This document shows positions 43,991-53,667 of a DNA stretch of 64,000 nucleotides, in pieces; within the stretch, counting starts at the first letter, position 1, and every line of letters starts with the position of its first letter. Under the pieces are notes generated by a model. It was not told the origin of the DNA. It made no database searches and saw only the letters and a program-made list of their open reading frames with translations. The DNA comes from CAVSLM01 sp963728895 (GTDB lineage: Bacteria; Pseudomonadota; Gammaproteobacteria; JBBQDK01). A program made the translations under genes and the position numbers. Location of the stretch: assembly GCA_963728895.1 (NCBI GenBank), contig CAVSLM010000004.1:175899-239898 (forward strand), read 5' to 3'.

Positions 43991-44974
43991 TCAGCCGCGG
44001 CGTGGCGGTGCCGGTGCGCTGGCCTGGCGCAGCAGGGTGTCGTAGCCTTTTTGCACCAGGACGGACAGCACCACGGTGACCGGCAATCCGATCAGCAGCA
44101 GATAGAGCGCGCGATGCGCATCCGCGACGGGGGCGTGCAGCTTCAGCGCCGCCAGGAACACCAGCCGATGCAGGAGATAGATACAGAAGCTGGCGTAGCT
44201 GATCCAGTACACCGCCGGGCTGCGCCACGTGCCCGCATAACGCTCCGCGAACACGAAGCTCACGGTCGCCCCGCACAGCACCAGTGGGATGCGGAGCAAG
44301 GCACCGGTCAGGGTGGCGAGATCGCTCACCACGCCCACGGCAAACGCCGGCACCAGCGCGCCGAGAAGTCCCCAGCGCCAGCGGCGCATGCGCTCGAGCA
44401 TGTCGCGGCGCCGCTGCAGCCACACGCCCCAGACGAACGCCGGGAAGTACTGGACGATGCGCACGTCGATGCCGTGGCTGCGATGTGCCACGGCAAGGGC
44501 CGCCAGCACCAGGGCGCTGCCCACCACGAACCACATGGGGCGCGCCGCCATCTGCAGGAACAGCGGCGTCGCCACGTAGAAGAACATGATCATGGTGATG
44601 AACCACAGCGTGTAGATGGCGGGCGGCGAGAACATCGAGACCAGCAGCGCCGCCTCTATCGCCTGCTCGCGGGTCGCGAGCTGGGTGAGCGCGAACAGCA
44701 CCAGCGCCAGCAGATAGAGCGGATAGATGCGCGCCACGCGCCGCTGATAAAAGCGGTAGAGATCGCGGGGCGTCAGCGCGACGTCGCGGCTTGCCAGTAG
44801 AAAGCCGGAGACGAACACCAGCGTGGCGAGCGCCACGTCCTTTACCGCCTCGGTGTAGTCGTTGGCGTAGGCGAACAGCGCCGGTGTATAGCCGAACAGG
44901 TGCCAGTACCCGACAATATAGAGGATGTAGGCGGCGCGCAGAAAGTCGATGGCGTGATCGCGTTGTGCGGGCAT
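43991..44974 (-). CDS. Acyltransferase 3 family membrane protein
   Basis: 327 residues, about ten membrane segments. The start RDHAIDFLRAAYILYIVGYWH carries the acyltransferase-3 pattern (DFLRA; the catalytic His is likely in WHLFGY). LWFITMIMFFYVATPLFL is also typical. Such enzymes O-acylate surface sugars or lipids. Substrate unknown. ATG 44974 (MPAQRDHAIDFL) is preferred over an upstream in-frame Met. Confidence 0.85.
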   Translation of the reverse strand: MPAQRDHAIDFLRAAYILYIVGYWHLFGYTPALFAYANDYTEAVKDVALATLVFVSGFLLASRDVALTPRDLYRFYQRRVARIYPLYLLALVLFALTQLATREQAIEAALLVSMFSPPAIYTLWFITMIMFFYVATPLFLQMAARPMWFVVGSALVLAALAVAHRSHGIDVRIVQYFPAFVWGVWLQRRRDMLERMRRWRWGLLGALVPAFAVGVVSDLATLTGALLRIPLVLCGATVSFVFAERYAGTWRSPAVYWISYASFCIYLLHRLVFLAALKLHAPVADAHRALYLLLIGLPVTVVLSVLVQKGYDTLLRQASAPAPPRRG

Positions 44975-45521
44975 GGCCTCGATCGCCTCCGGTGGGATAG
45001 GCCGCCCGCGGGCGGCTTGGGCGCGGAGCATGGTACACCGCGCCGCGGCTTGGCGCCTCGTCCTGCCAATACGGCGTTACGCACCCGGCAGGTACGCTCC
45101 GGCGCGAATTCGTGCGCTGGAAATCCCACCGATCTACGGGAACAGAGCGTCCATAACGGAGCACAGCCCGTGACGCGGCAGGCTGCGGCTGGCACACAGA
45201 AAGCGCCGAACTGTCACGGGTACGAGGTGACACCACTTCGGGTGGTCATGCGTAAGTTGTTATAGGTTCAGGCAATATGGTTGCGGAGGGGATCCGCGCA
45301 TGCGATTGCGGGCGTCCCCGGGGATGGGGCGCGCGGGCAGGACGAACCACCGATCCGCTTCCCCCAAACCTGCAGGTGCCGGGGAAAGTCGCACCACAGG
45401 CTGCGATTCCCTCCGATTTGTTCCGGTTCGTCGCACGCGATTCCTCTGCAGTTGAAATGCGCATCCCGTTCGTCGAAACTGGCGGGCCTTTTTCAGCTCC
45501 CTTTATACGCGCAGCGCTGCC
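44975..45521. other. Long divergent intergenic region
   Basis: About 550 bases between the acyltransferase (-) and amylosucrase (+). No credible gene. It contains a UUCG-type hairpin at 45232-45246 (ACCAC-TTCGG-GTGGT) followed by an AT-richer patch at 45252-45275. Promoters for both flanking genes should lie here, but no strong match was found. Confidence 0.5.
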
Positions 45522-47516
45522 ATGCTCCGAACGTCCGCAGCGCGCCGCCATGGGTACGCGATGCCTGCTGACGACGCTGCATGGCTGGACCGGGAGAGCG
45601 CTGCGTCGTTGCGCCGGCTGCTGCCCCGGATCGAGAACCGCTTCCGCGAGCGTACCGACCCTGCGGAATGGGAAGCCTACGGCGCGCGGCTGACGCGCCA
45701 CTTCCCGCGCCTTTTCGCGCGGCTGCACGCGCTTTACGGCGATCAGTACGATTTCTTCTTCCACCTCGAGAGCATCCTCGCCTCGGCTACGCAGATGTGG
45801 CTGGAGCGGCCGGCCGAGCTCAAGGCGCTGGACGCACTGCGCGCCGCCGATCCGCACTGGTACGAATCGCACCGCATGGTCGGCGCCATGTGCTACGTGG
45901 ATCTGTTCGCCGGCAAACTGCAGGATCTGCGCGCGCGCATTCCCTATCTTTCGGAGCTCGGCATCACCTATCTGCACCTCATGCCGTTGTTCGACGTGCC
46001 GCACGGCGACAATGACGGCGGCTACGCCGTTAGCAGCTACCGCAAAGTCAATCCGGCGCTCGGCAGCATGGAGGACCTCGCCGACCTCGCCACGGAGCTG
46101 CGCCACCACGGCATCTCGCTGACGCTCGATTTCGTATTCAACCACACCGCGGACGAGCACGAGTGGGCGCAGCGCGCGCTGGCGGGGGAACCGGAATATC
46201 AGGCCTATTATCGAATGTTCCCCGACCGCGAGCTGCCGGACGCGTACGAGCGCAGCATGCCGGAGGTGTTCACCGAGGATCATCCCGGCGCCTTCACCTA
46301 TCGCACGCGGATCAAGAAGTGGGTGTGGACCACGTTTCACACCTATCAATGGGACCTCAACTACGCCAATCCCGCGGTGTTCAACCGCATGCTGGAGGAG
46401 ATGCTGTTTCTCGCCAATCAGGGCGTGGAGATCCTGCGCCTCGATGCGGTGGCCTTCCTGTGGAAGCGCCTCGGCACCAACTGCCAGAACCTTCCCGAGG
46501 CGCACTGGATCATCCAGGCCTTCAATGCACTGGTGGCGATCGCGGCACCGGCCATGGTTTTCAAGTCCGAGGCCATCGTGCATCCGGATGAAGTGAGCAA
46601 ATACATCAGCGTCGAGGAATGCCCGCTCTCCTACAACCCGCAGCTCATGGCGCTCCTTTGGGAGGCACTGGCCACGCGCGACGTGCGCGTACTGCGGCAT
46701 GCCATGCAGCGGCGCTTCGCCACGCCTGCGGGCTGCACCTGGGTCAACTACGTGCGCTGCCACGACGACATCGGCTGGGCGTTCTCTGACGACGACGTTG
46801 CAGCGGTGGGCTTCGACCCGCGGGAGCACCGCCGTTTCCTCACACGCTTCTACACCGGACAGTTTGCCGGAACCTTCGCCCACGGCGCGCCGTTTCAGGA
46901 GGACTTGCGCAGCGGCGATGCGCGCATCTCCGGCACCTGCGCCTCGCTGGCGGGTATCGAGCAGGCGCTGCAGAACGGCGACGAAGAGGGGCTGGAGCTT
47001 GCCATCCGCCGCATCCTGCTCATCCACGGTGTGATCATCACCATGGGCGGCATACCCCTGCTCTACCTGGGCGACGAGATCGCCACGCTCAACGACTACG
47101 GCTACGATCGTGATCCGGTCAAGGTTGGTGATTCGCGTTGGCTGCACCGAAGTGCCTTCGACTGGGAGCGCGCGGAGCTGCGCCGCGACGCGGCCTCGAT
47201 GCCGGGGCGCGTCTACAGTGCCCTGCTTCGACTCATCCAGCTGCGCACGCAGAATCTCGCCTTCACCCGCGCCGAAACTGAGATCGCCGAGACCGGCAAC
47301 CGCCACGTGTTTGGTTTCTTCCGCAGTAATGACCGGCACACGGTTCTGGTACTGGCGAACTTCAGCGAAGCCGTGCAGCGCCTGGAGGCGCGCCGCCTGC
47401 GCCAGATGGGACTGCGCAAGACCATGGTCGATCTGTTCGCCGGGCGCACGCTGACCGCCACCCAGGAACTGCCGATCGAACCCTACCAGCTGATGGTGCT
47501 GAGCCGCGTCCCCTGA
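45522..47516 (+). CDS. Amylosucrase (GH13 subfamily 4)
   Basis: About 651-664 residues. Amylosucrase builds alpha-1,4-glucan from sucrose, releasing fructose. Catalytic motifs: DFVFNHTADEH, the nucleophile Asp in EILRLDAVAFLWK, the acid/base Glu in VFKSEAIVHPDEV and the transition-state pair in VRCHDDIGW. FYTGQFAGTFAHGAPFQ is typical of the subfamily. ATG 45522 or ATG 45561 may start it. The organism may therefore use sucrose or trehalose-like sugars; related sucrose hydrolases are an alternative. Confidence 0.9.
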   Translation: MLRTSAARRHGYAMPADDAAWLDRESAASLRRLLPRIENRFRERTDPAEWEAYGARLTRHFPRLFARLHALYGDQYDFFFHLESILASATQMWLERPAELKALDALRAADPHWYESHRMVGAMCYVDLFAGKLQDLRARIPYLSELGITYLHLMPLFDVPHGDNDGGYAVSSYRKVNPALGSMEDLADLATELRHHGISLTLDFVFNHTADEHEWAQRALAGEPEYQAYYRMFPDRELPDAYERSMPEVFTEDHPGAFTYRTRIKKWVWTTFHTYQWDLNYANPAVFNRMLEEMLFLANQGVEILRLDAVAFLWKRLGTNCQNLPEAHWIIQAFNALVAIAAPAMVFKSEAIVHPDEVSKYISVEECPLSYNPQLMALLWEALATRDVRVLRHAMQRRFATPAGCTWVNYVRCHDDIGWAFSDDDVAAVGFDPREHRRFLTRFYTGQFAGTFAHGAPFQEDLRSGDARISGTCASLAGIEQALQNGDEEGLELAIRRILLIHGVIITMGGIPLLYLGDEIATLNDYGYDRDPVKVGDSRWLHRSAFDWERAELRRDAASMPGRVYSALLRLIQLRTQNLAFTRAETEIAETGNRHVFGFFRSNDRHTVLVLANFSEAVQRLEARRLRQMGLRKTMVDLFAGRTLTATQELPIEPYQLMVLSRVP

Positions 47517-47519
47517 GAC

Positions 47520-48245
47520 ATGACGGTGCGCATCGGCACTTCGGGGTGGGTGTATGCGCATTGGCGCGGGGTGTTCTATCCGCAGGACCTGCGCGAGGCG
47601 AAGTGGTTCGAGTGGTATGCGCAGCGCTTCGACACCGTCGAGATCAACAATTCCTTCTACCGGCTCCCCAGCGCCGCGACCTTCCGCCGCTGGGCGGCGC
47701 AGGCGCCGGGCAATTTCCGCTATGCGGTCAAGGCCAGCCGTTTCCTTACCCACATGAAAAAGCTCAAGGATCCGGAGCAGCCGCTGGCGAGCTTTTTCGA
47801 GCGCGCCGAGCGCCTCGGCGCCAGACTGGGGCCGGTGCTGTATCAGTTGCCGCCGCGCTGGGCTCTCAACCTCGATCGTTTCGAGACCTTTCTGCGCGCG
47901 CTGCCGCGGCGGCACATGCACGTGGTGGAGTTTCGCGACGCCAGCTGGCTGGTGGGGGAGGTGTACGCGTTGCTGGAGCGCTATGCTGTGGGGCATTGCA
48001 TCCACGACATGGGACACCTGGATGTTCCGCGACGCGTCACCGCATCTGTGGCCTACGTGCGTTTCCATGGCGATGCCCGCCACGGCGGGAGTTATTCGCA
48101 TGCAGCGCTGAGCGGTTGGGCGCGGCGCATCGAGGGTTGGGAGCGCGAGGAGCTCGATGTGTATGTCTACTTCAACAACGACCTGGGTGGCCATGCGGTG
48201 CGCAATGCCACAAGCCTGAAAGCACTGGTGCATGATGGCACCTGA
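47520..48245 (+). CDS. DUF72 domain protein (YecE-like)
   Basis: 241 residues with a TIM-barrel DUF72 fold: VRIGTSGWVYAHWRGVFYP, FDTVEINNSFYRLP, VEFRDASWLV and DVYVYFNNDLGGHAVRNA. The family's reaction is unknown. It starts three bases after the amylosucrase stop and overlaps the next gene by 14 bases, so the three may be one unit. Confidence 0.92.
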   Translation: MTVRIGTSGWVYAHWRGVFYPQDLREAKWFEWYAQRFDTVEINNSFYRLPSAATFRRWAAQAPGNFRYAVKASRFLTHMKKLKDPEQPLASFFERAERLGARLGPVLYQLPPRWALNLDRFETFLRALPRRHMHVVEFRDASWLVGEVYALLERYAVGHCIHDMGHLDVPRRVTASVAYVRFHGDARHGGSYSHAALSGWARRIEGWEREELDVYVYFNNDLGGHAVRNATSLKALVHDGT

Positions 48246-48828
48246 GAGGCTGGTGCGCCGGCTGCCCGTGGTGGCCGTGCTCGGCTCCGGCACCGAGGCG
48301 TGGGGGCAGCGGACCGCGGCTTTGGGGACCTGGCTCGCGCACGCCGGCGTGCATCTGCTTACCGGTGGCGGCGCGGGCGTGATGCGCGCCGTGGCCGAGG
48401 CGTACTGCGCCGTCGCATCCCGTCCGGGCTACGTCATCGGCGTGCTGCCCGCGGCCGCCGGCGACCCGGGTCATCCGCCCGTCGGCTATCCGAATCCCTA
48501 CGTGGAAATCGCGCTGCACACCCATCTGCCGCTCACCGGCGCCCGCGGCGCCGAGCCCCTGTCGCGCAACCATATCAACGTGCTCAGTGCCGATGCGGCG
48601 GTGGCCCTGCCGGGGTCGGCAGGCACGGCAAGTGAAATCGTACTGGCGCTGCGCTACGGGTGCCCGCTGATTGCGTGGCTGCAGACTCGCGAGGAGATGG
48701 CGGATCTGCCCGATGCAGTTCCCGTCGCGACGGATCTGCAGGAGGTCGTGCGCTTCGTACGTGGCGCGCTCGCGGCCCGCGGCTGGGCGCGTTTCGCGCA
48801 GGCTGACGTCAGCGACCCTGTACGGTAA
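48232..48828 (+). CDS. LOG-family / TIGR00725-like nucleotide-binding protein
   Basis: 198 residues with a Rossmann fold of the LOG (lysine decarboxylase-like) superfamily: VVAVLGSGTEAW, LTGGGAGVMRAVAEAY, and LPGSAGTASEIVLALRYG. The usual PGGxGTxxE active motif of LOG phosphoribohydrolases reads PGSAGTASE here, so cytokinin-type activity is uncertain. The start overlaps the DUF72 gene. Its 3' end overlaps the converging yjbQ by 20 bases. Confidence 0.8.
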   Translation: MMAPERLVRRLPVVAVLGSGTEAWGQRTAALGTWLAHAGVHLLTGGGAGVMRAVAEAYCAVASRPGYVIGVLPAAAGDPGHPPVGYPNPYVEIALHTHLPLTGARGAEPLSRNHINVLSADAAVALPGSAGTASEIVLALRYGCPLIAWLQTREEMADLPDAVPVATDLQEVVRFVRGALAARGWARFAQADVSDPVR

Positions 48829-49237
48829 CGGTGACCTTGCGCGTATGACCGCGGTTGCGGTGTTCCCAGAGATAGATGCCCTGCCAGGTGCCGAGGGCGC
48901 AGCGTCCGTCGCTGACCGGCAGGGTCAGATCGGTGTGGGTGAGTATGGTACGCACGTGCGCCGGCATGTCATCGGGTCCCTCGTCCTGATGCTGGAACAT
49001 GGGATCGCCGTCGGGCACCGCCTGCCCCATCCAGGTCTCCAGGTCCCGGCGCACCGTCGGGTCGGCGTTCTCGCACAGCACGACCGAGGCGCTGGTATGG
49101 TGTACGAACACATGACACAGTCCCACGCGCAGACCCGCGCCGCGCACCGCCTCCTGGACCCGGTCGGTGATGTCGTAGGTGCCGCGCCCGCGGGTGGACA
49201 CCGCGAAGCTGTGCTGGGCGATCTCGATCATGGTCAT
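48809..49237 (-). CDS. yjbQ: YjbQ family protein (UPF0047)
   Basis: 142 residues: ITDRVQEAVRGAGLRVGLCHVFVHHTSASVVLCENADP, DDMPAHVRTILTHTDLTLPVSDGRCALGTWQGIYLWEHR. These match the YjbQ/UPF0047 signature with conserved His residues. E. coli YjbQ has weak thiamin-phosphate synthase activity; the physiological role is unclear. The start may be ATG 49237 or 49231. Confidence 0.93.
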   Translation of the reverse strand: MTMIEIAQHSFAVSTRGRGTYDITDRVQEAVRGAGLRVGLCHVFVHHTSASVVLCENADPTVRRDLETWMGQAVPDGDPMFQHQDEGPDDMPAHVRTILTHTDLTLPVSDGRCALGTWQGIYLWEHRNRGHTRKVTVTVQGR

Positions 49238-49374
49238 GCCAGGACGTTCCGGTTCGGGGCTTCGCAGCCGCACCTGCTGCCGAACGTCCGGACCGGCCGT
49301 TGACCGCAGCCGGCCTGCGGATATCCGTCAAAGTCGCTGCGCTCGGCGCGCGCCGGGCGATGAGGGACAGTATC

Positions 49375-49683
49375 ATGGATCTGAAAGCGTTTCGCGAGTC
49401 GGTGCGCGCCGGCACATTGCCATCCGAGCTCTCTCTCGCGCTGCAGGCGCTGTGGCAGGACGCGCGCGGCGACTGGCATGCCGCGCACGAGCTGGCGCAA
49501 CGCGAGGACGCCGGCGACGGCGCCTGGGTGCATGCCTATCTCCACCGCAAGGAGGGTGATCTCGGCAATGCCGGATATTGGTACGCACGCGCCGATCGGG
49601 CGCCCTCCCGCCTGACGCTGGACGAGGAATGGGAGGAAATCACGCGCGCCCTGCTGGACGGAAGCGCCGCGGCGCGGCGTTGA
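49375..49683 (+). CDS. Conserved hypothetical protein, 102 residues
   Basis: A soluble helical protein: MDLKAFRESVRAGTLPSELSL, LALQALWQDARGDWHAAHELAQ, GAWVHAYLHRKEGDLGNAGYWYARAD. The repeated WHAAHELAQ/AYLHRKEGDLGNAGYWY pattern recalls a widespread proteobacterial hypothetical family with helical repeats. No function can be assigned. The start ATG 49375 is picked by that resemblance. Confidence 0.75.
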   Translation: MDLKAFRESVRAGTLPSELSLALQALWQDARGDWHAAHELAQREDAGDGAWVHAYLHRKEGDLGNAGYWYARADRAPSRLTLDEEWEEITRALLDGSAAARR

Positions 49684-49745
49684 GCCGGCCGGCGAGCGCA
49701 TCGGGCATTGAAGTGAGCGGGGCTGGAGCCGGTGGGAGCACGGCC

Positions 49746-50345
49746 ATGGTGCAGCGTTGTGAGTGGACCCGCGGTGGTGCGCTCGAGAACGAATACCACG
49801 ATCGCGAATGGGGCGTGCCGGTGCACGAGGAGCGAATGCTGTTCGAGTACCTGCTTCTGGGTGGGGCCCAGGCAGGACTCAGCTGGTCGACCATTCTGCG
49901 CAAGCGAGAAGGTTATCGCCACGCCTTCCACGACTTCGATCCGCAGCGCATTGCCCGTTACGGCAAGAAGCAGATCGCGCGTCTCATGGCCGATCCCGGC
50001 ATCGTGCGCAACCGCCGCAAGATCGAAGGCGCCATCGTCAACGCGCGCGCGGTGCTGGAACTGCGCGCCGAACCAGGCGGTTTCGATGCCTTCCTGTGGC
50101 AGTTCGTCGGCGGCCGTCCGATCCAGAACCACTGGCGCGCCATGGCGCAAGTGCCCGCCACCTCGCCCGAGTCGGACCGCATGAGCAAGGCATTGAATGC
50201 GCTGGGTTTCAAGTTCGTGGGCAGCACCATATGCTACGCATTCATGCAGGCTGCCGGCATGGTCAACGACCACACCGTCGACTGCTTCCGCTGGGGGGAG
50301 ATTGGAGCCTTGGGCGCGGGGCCGGGCACCGGTGCCGCGCGCTGA
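49746..50345 (+). CDS. tag: DNA-3-methyladenine glycosylase I
   Basis: Removes 3-methyladenine from DNA. 199 residues, with RCEW (Cys5), ENEYHDREWGVPVHEE (His18), AGLSWSTILRKREGYRHAFHDFD and NHW. A C-terminal HTVDC pairs with Cys5/His18 for the structural zinc. The position of ATG 49746 (MVQRCEWT) fits the family. In Pseudomonas tag lies next to glyQ near the origin; here it is 38 kb away. Confidence 0.95.
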   Translation: MVQRCEWTRGGALENEYHDREWGVPVHEERMLFEYLLLGGAQAGLSWSTILRKREGYRHAFHDFDPQRIARYGKKQIARLMADPGIVRNRRKIEGAIVNARAVLELRAEPGGFDAFLWQFVGGRPIQNHWRAMAQVPATSPESDRMSKALNALGFKFVGSTICYAFMQAAGMVNDHTVDCFRWGEIGALGAGPGTGAAR

Positions 50346-50361
50346 TCGGATGGCGCCCGGC

Positions 50362-50391
50362 AAAAAAATCCCCCTCCCGCGAGAGAGGGGG
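50362..50391 (-). terminator. Intrinsic terminator of the GGDEF/EAL gene
   Basis: On the minus strand CCCCCTCTC pairs with GGGAGGGGG across a short TCGC loop, and is followed by seven T (the A-run 50362-50368 on +). It lies about 75 bases after the stop of the minus-strand GGDEF/EAL gene and could also stop tag transcripts in a leaky way. Confidence 0.75.
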
Positions 50392-50467
50392 TCGTTGGAG
50401 GTAATTGGGGAACTGCTGACGTCCGTGTTCTTGCGTTCGACCGACCGAGTTCAGGTTCGCGCGCCTG

Positions 50468-53332
50468 TCACTGGCGCGTGTTCACCACCAGGATTGGACG
50501 GGCCACGCTATGTATCGCCTCTAGTGGCTTGCCCAGGTAATTGCCTTGCGCGTAATCGACACCATACTGCCGGAGCAGCTCCAAAGTCTGTGCATTCTCC
50601 ACAAATTCGGCGATGGTGAGCTTGCCGAGCGCATGTGCGACCTGGTTCATGGACTGCACCATGGCCTGGTCGACCGGGGCATGGGCGAGGCCCTGCACGA
50701 ACGAGCCGTCGATCTTCAGCTTGTCGACCGGCAGGTGTTTCAGATAGGTGAAGGAGCAGAAGCCGGAGCCGAAGTCGTCGAGCGCGAACTGGCAGCCGAT
50801 GTCCTTGAGCGCGCCGATGAATCGGGCGGCGGCGCCGAGATTGGCGATGGCCGCGGTCTCGGTGATCTCGAACGTGAGCAGGGCGGGATCGAGCCCTGTC
50901 TCGTCCAGCATGGCCTGGATCATCGGCAGCAGGCCGGTGTCCTCGAACGCGCGCCCCGACAGGTTGACCGAGAAGCTCGCCGTGCTGCCGTTCTGGCGTG
51001 CGGTGGCGAGCTGCTGGATGGCGCGGCGCACGGTCCAGCGGTCCACGCTGTGGACCAGGCCGAAGCGCTCGGCCGCCGGCATGAAACCGCCGGGCAGGAT
51101 AATCTGCCCGTCGTCGCAGACCATGCGCACCAGCACCTCGTAGGCCTGGACGCGTCCGTCCGTCACCGACACGATGGGCTGGTAGAACAGGCGGAAGCGG
51201 TCGCGGTCCAGCATGTCGCGCACGCGTGCCGCCCAGCCCATGTCCTCGGCCATGCCGGCCTTGTCAGGGTCCGACGGGTTGTACAGGTTGACGCGGTTGC
51301 GGCCTTGCGCCTTGGCCATGTTGCACGCCAGGTCGGCATGCGACATGACTTCCTCGGCCGAGGGCGTGCTGGCGTCGAGCACCGCGGCTCCGATGCTGCA
51401 GGTGATGTTGAAGGCATTGCCGGACTCATGGAAGCGGTAGGCGTCGAACAGATTGCGGAAGTTTTCGGCGGCCTGCAGCACCCGCTGCGGAGCGATGTCG
51501 TAGAGCAGCACGGTGAACTCGTCGCCGCCGAAGCGGGCCAGCAGATCGCTGCCGCGCACGTGATCGGCAAGCAGGCGCGCGATCTCGATGAGCAGGCGGT
51601 CGCCGGCGGCGTGCCCCAGCGTATCGTTGATGTACTTGAACTGATCGAGATCGATGTAGAAGAGCGCGCAGGGCGTGCCACCGCGTCCGACGCGGGCCAC
51701 CAGGCGCTCCAGCTCCTGCTGGAAATAGTGGCGGTTGAAGAGCCCCGTGAGGGAGTCGTGCTCGGCCTGGTAGGCAAGCCGGCGCTCGACCGCCTTCTGT
51801 TCGGTGATGTCGCGTGCCGTGCCGCTGATGTGCACCACGCGCCCGGTGTCGTCGATCATCGGCCTGGCATTGAAGCTCAGGTGCCGCGCCGTGCCGTGCC
51901 TGTCCATGTGCACGGTCTCGTAGAGCACCAGCTCATCGCCGCGTAGCAGCTTCGCGAACGCCTCGGCATCGGGTGCAGCCCGGTCGGGCGCGGAGCGCTC
52001 CAGCAGCGCGCGACCCACCAGCTGCTGCGGCTCGCAGCCGTAGATGCCCTTGCACGCGCCGTTGAGATAGGTCCAGCGTCCCTCGAGGCTGATGCTCCAT
52101 ACCAGATCGTGCGCAGTCTCCACCAGATCTCGGTAGCGCTTCTCCGCGCGGGTGAGACTTTCCTCTGCGGCTTTGCGCGCCGAGATGTCCGCGACCAGGC
52201 AGGTGAACATGCGCCGCTTGCTGATGCGCATTTCGCTGACGCGCACCGACATCGGTCTGGGCGTGCCGCCGCGGTGCAGGCCCTGCACCTCGTGCTCCTC
52301 CCATGCGACCTTCGGCGCCTCGCCTTCGGCGCACAGTGCCGGCAGCAGGCGTGACAACGGTCGGCCGCGGATTTCCTGCGCGCGATAACCGAACAGGCGC
52401 TCCGCGGCGGCATTGAACGTGTCGATCGCTCCGCGCTCGTCCACTACGAGAATCGCTTCTGCGGCATGGTCGACGACCGCGTGCATATGCGTTTCCTGAT
52501 CGGTCAGGCGCCGGAAAACCCGTCCCAACGTCTGCGTGAGATAGCCGATCTCGTCGGTGGAGCGGGGACGCAGCTCCGCGAGCTCGCTGTGCGTGGAAGC
52601 GCCGCTGCGTCCCAGCACTTCCTCGACCGGCTGCAGCGCCTGGCACAGGCTGCGGATGCAAATCACCGTGGCGGCAAATGTCAGCAGGGCGAGTACGCCC
52701 CATACCAGCAGCGCATCTGCACCTACGCTTCCGGTGCGCAGCGAGTAGTAGTACAGGAGCACACAGTAGGAGAGCAGTGGCAGCAGTCCACCCACCAGCA
52801 TCAGCTTCGACTTGATGCTGACGTGCACCTCGGTGAGTCCCAGGTGGGCTACCAGACGTCCGAAGCGATCCAGCGCGATCAGGTACGCCGGCAGACCGAT
52901 CAGCACGCCGACCGTCAGCTGCAGAAGCGCGAGCTGCGCAAGCCGCGGGAGGTCTTGGTCGATCGCGCCCGTGCGTCCCGGCCACAGGTAAAGCATCGGC
53001 ATGATCAACGCAGAGGCGAGGATCACCGTCCAGTAATCGCGCGAGAAGCGCGCCAGACGTTGCCCCAGCGGGCTCGGTGCCGTACCGCCGTGCGGCTGGC
53101 GCAGCCAGGTAATGATGGGATTGAGGAAGTGCCAGAAGTACAGGCTGGCGGAGGCGAGCAACAGTGCCAGGAATCCCGGAAGCACGCCGCGTGCGAGCGC
53201 CGCGTGCACCTGTCTCCAGTCGGTGAGCTGGAAGGTCAGGGCGGCCCACAATCCCAGGCATGGAAGCAGTGCCAGACTACCCGCCACCATCAGTGTGGTG
53301 CGGTTGCGTATGCTGCGCAGCTCCCCCGGCAT
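50468..53332 (-). CDS. Membrane PAS-GGDEF-EAL cyclic-di-GMP protein
   Basis: About 954 residues. The N-terminus has six or so membrane segments (LPCLGLWAALTFQL, LLLASASLYFWHFL, LLQLTVGVLIGLPAYLIAL, LLPLLSYCVLLYYYSL), followed by a HAMP-like stretch. Two PAS domains (AVVDHAAEAILVVDERGAID; YRDLVETAHDLVWSISLEGRW) come next. GGDEF is intact as RFGGDEF, with an RxxD inhibitory site (RGSD) five residues upstream. The EAL domain has EVLVRM for EALxR, ITETAAIAN, DDFGSGFCSF and KIDGSFV, so hydrolytic residues seem kept. ATG 53332 is chosen; longer frames have no credible start. Confidence 0.9.
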   Translation of the reverse strand: MPGELRSIRNRTTLMVAGSLALLPCLGLWAALTFQLTDWRQVHAALARGVLPGFLALLLASASLYFWHFLNPIITWLRQPHGGTAPSPLGQRLARFSRDYWTVILASALIMPMLYLWPGRTGAIDQDLPRLAQLALLQLTVGVLIGLPAYLIALDRFGRLVAHLGLTEVHVSIKSKLMLVGGLLPLLSYCVLLYYYSLRTGSVGADALLVWGVLALLTFAATVICIRSLCQALQPVEEVLGRSGASTHSELAELRPRSTDEIGYLTQTLGRVFRRLTDQETHMHAVVDHAAEAILVVDERGAIDTFNAAAERLFGYRAQEIRGRPLSRLLPALCAEGEAPKVAWEEHEVQGLHRGGTPRPMSVRVSEMRISKRRMFTCLVADISARKAAEESLTRAEKRYRDLVETAHDLVWSISLEGRWTYLNGACKGIYGCEPQQLVGRALLERSAPDRAAPDAEAFAKLLRGDELVLYETVHMDRHGTARHLSFNARPMIDDTGRVVHISGTARDITEQKAVERRLAYQAEHDSLTGLFNRHYFQQELERLVARVGRGGTPCALFYIDLDQFKYINDTLGHAAGDRLLIEIARLLADHVRGSDLLARFGGDEFTVLLYDIAPQRVLQAAENFRNLFDAYRFHESGNAFNITCSIGAAVLDASTPSAEEVMSHADLACNMAKAQGRNRVNLYNPSDPDKAGMAEDMGWAARVRDMLDRDRFRLFYQPIVSVTDGRVQAYEVLVRMVCDDGQIILPGGFMPAAERFGLVHSVDRWTVRRAIQQLATARQNGSTASFSVNLSGRAFEDTGLLPMIQAMLDETGLDPALLTFEITETAAIANLGAAARFIGALKDIGCQFALDDFGSGFCSFTYLKHLPVDKLKIDGSFVQGLAHAPVDQAMVQSMNQVAHALGKLTIAEFVENAQTLELLRQYGVDYAQGNYLGKPLEAIHSVARPILVVNTRQ

Positions 53333-53667
53333 GCGCCCGATCAGGCGGACGCTGCGCTGCCGGTACAGCGCGGCAGGTCGGGCGTAAGTGTGCGGGCGTT
53401 GAAGCGCAGTGAAGAAGATTGCGGTCGTGTTATCGGGAGCGGCATCCGCTGTCAACTCATCATGCGACCGATTGTGTGAGTAGTGACTGCCATCATGACA
53501 AATTCCAAATCGTTTGGCCAGTCGCGATCGCGTGCGAGCGCGCCACTCGTGCTCGACGTGGCGCATGCATGCGCGGCGGCCGCGACACGCGGTTGGTAAC
53601 GTGCCGCGATGGCACTAAACTAGTGATTCGCCGTCGGATCTCCGACGCTTCGACAAGGGATGCATCC

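Noticed and set aside
45246..48293. A 1015-codon open frame on the minus strand opposite amylosucrase, DUF72 and LOG
   Set aside because: It is antisense to three recognisable genes, and its translation is rich in His, Ala, Arg and Gln without any domain. Long antisense frames are expected at this GC content.
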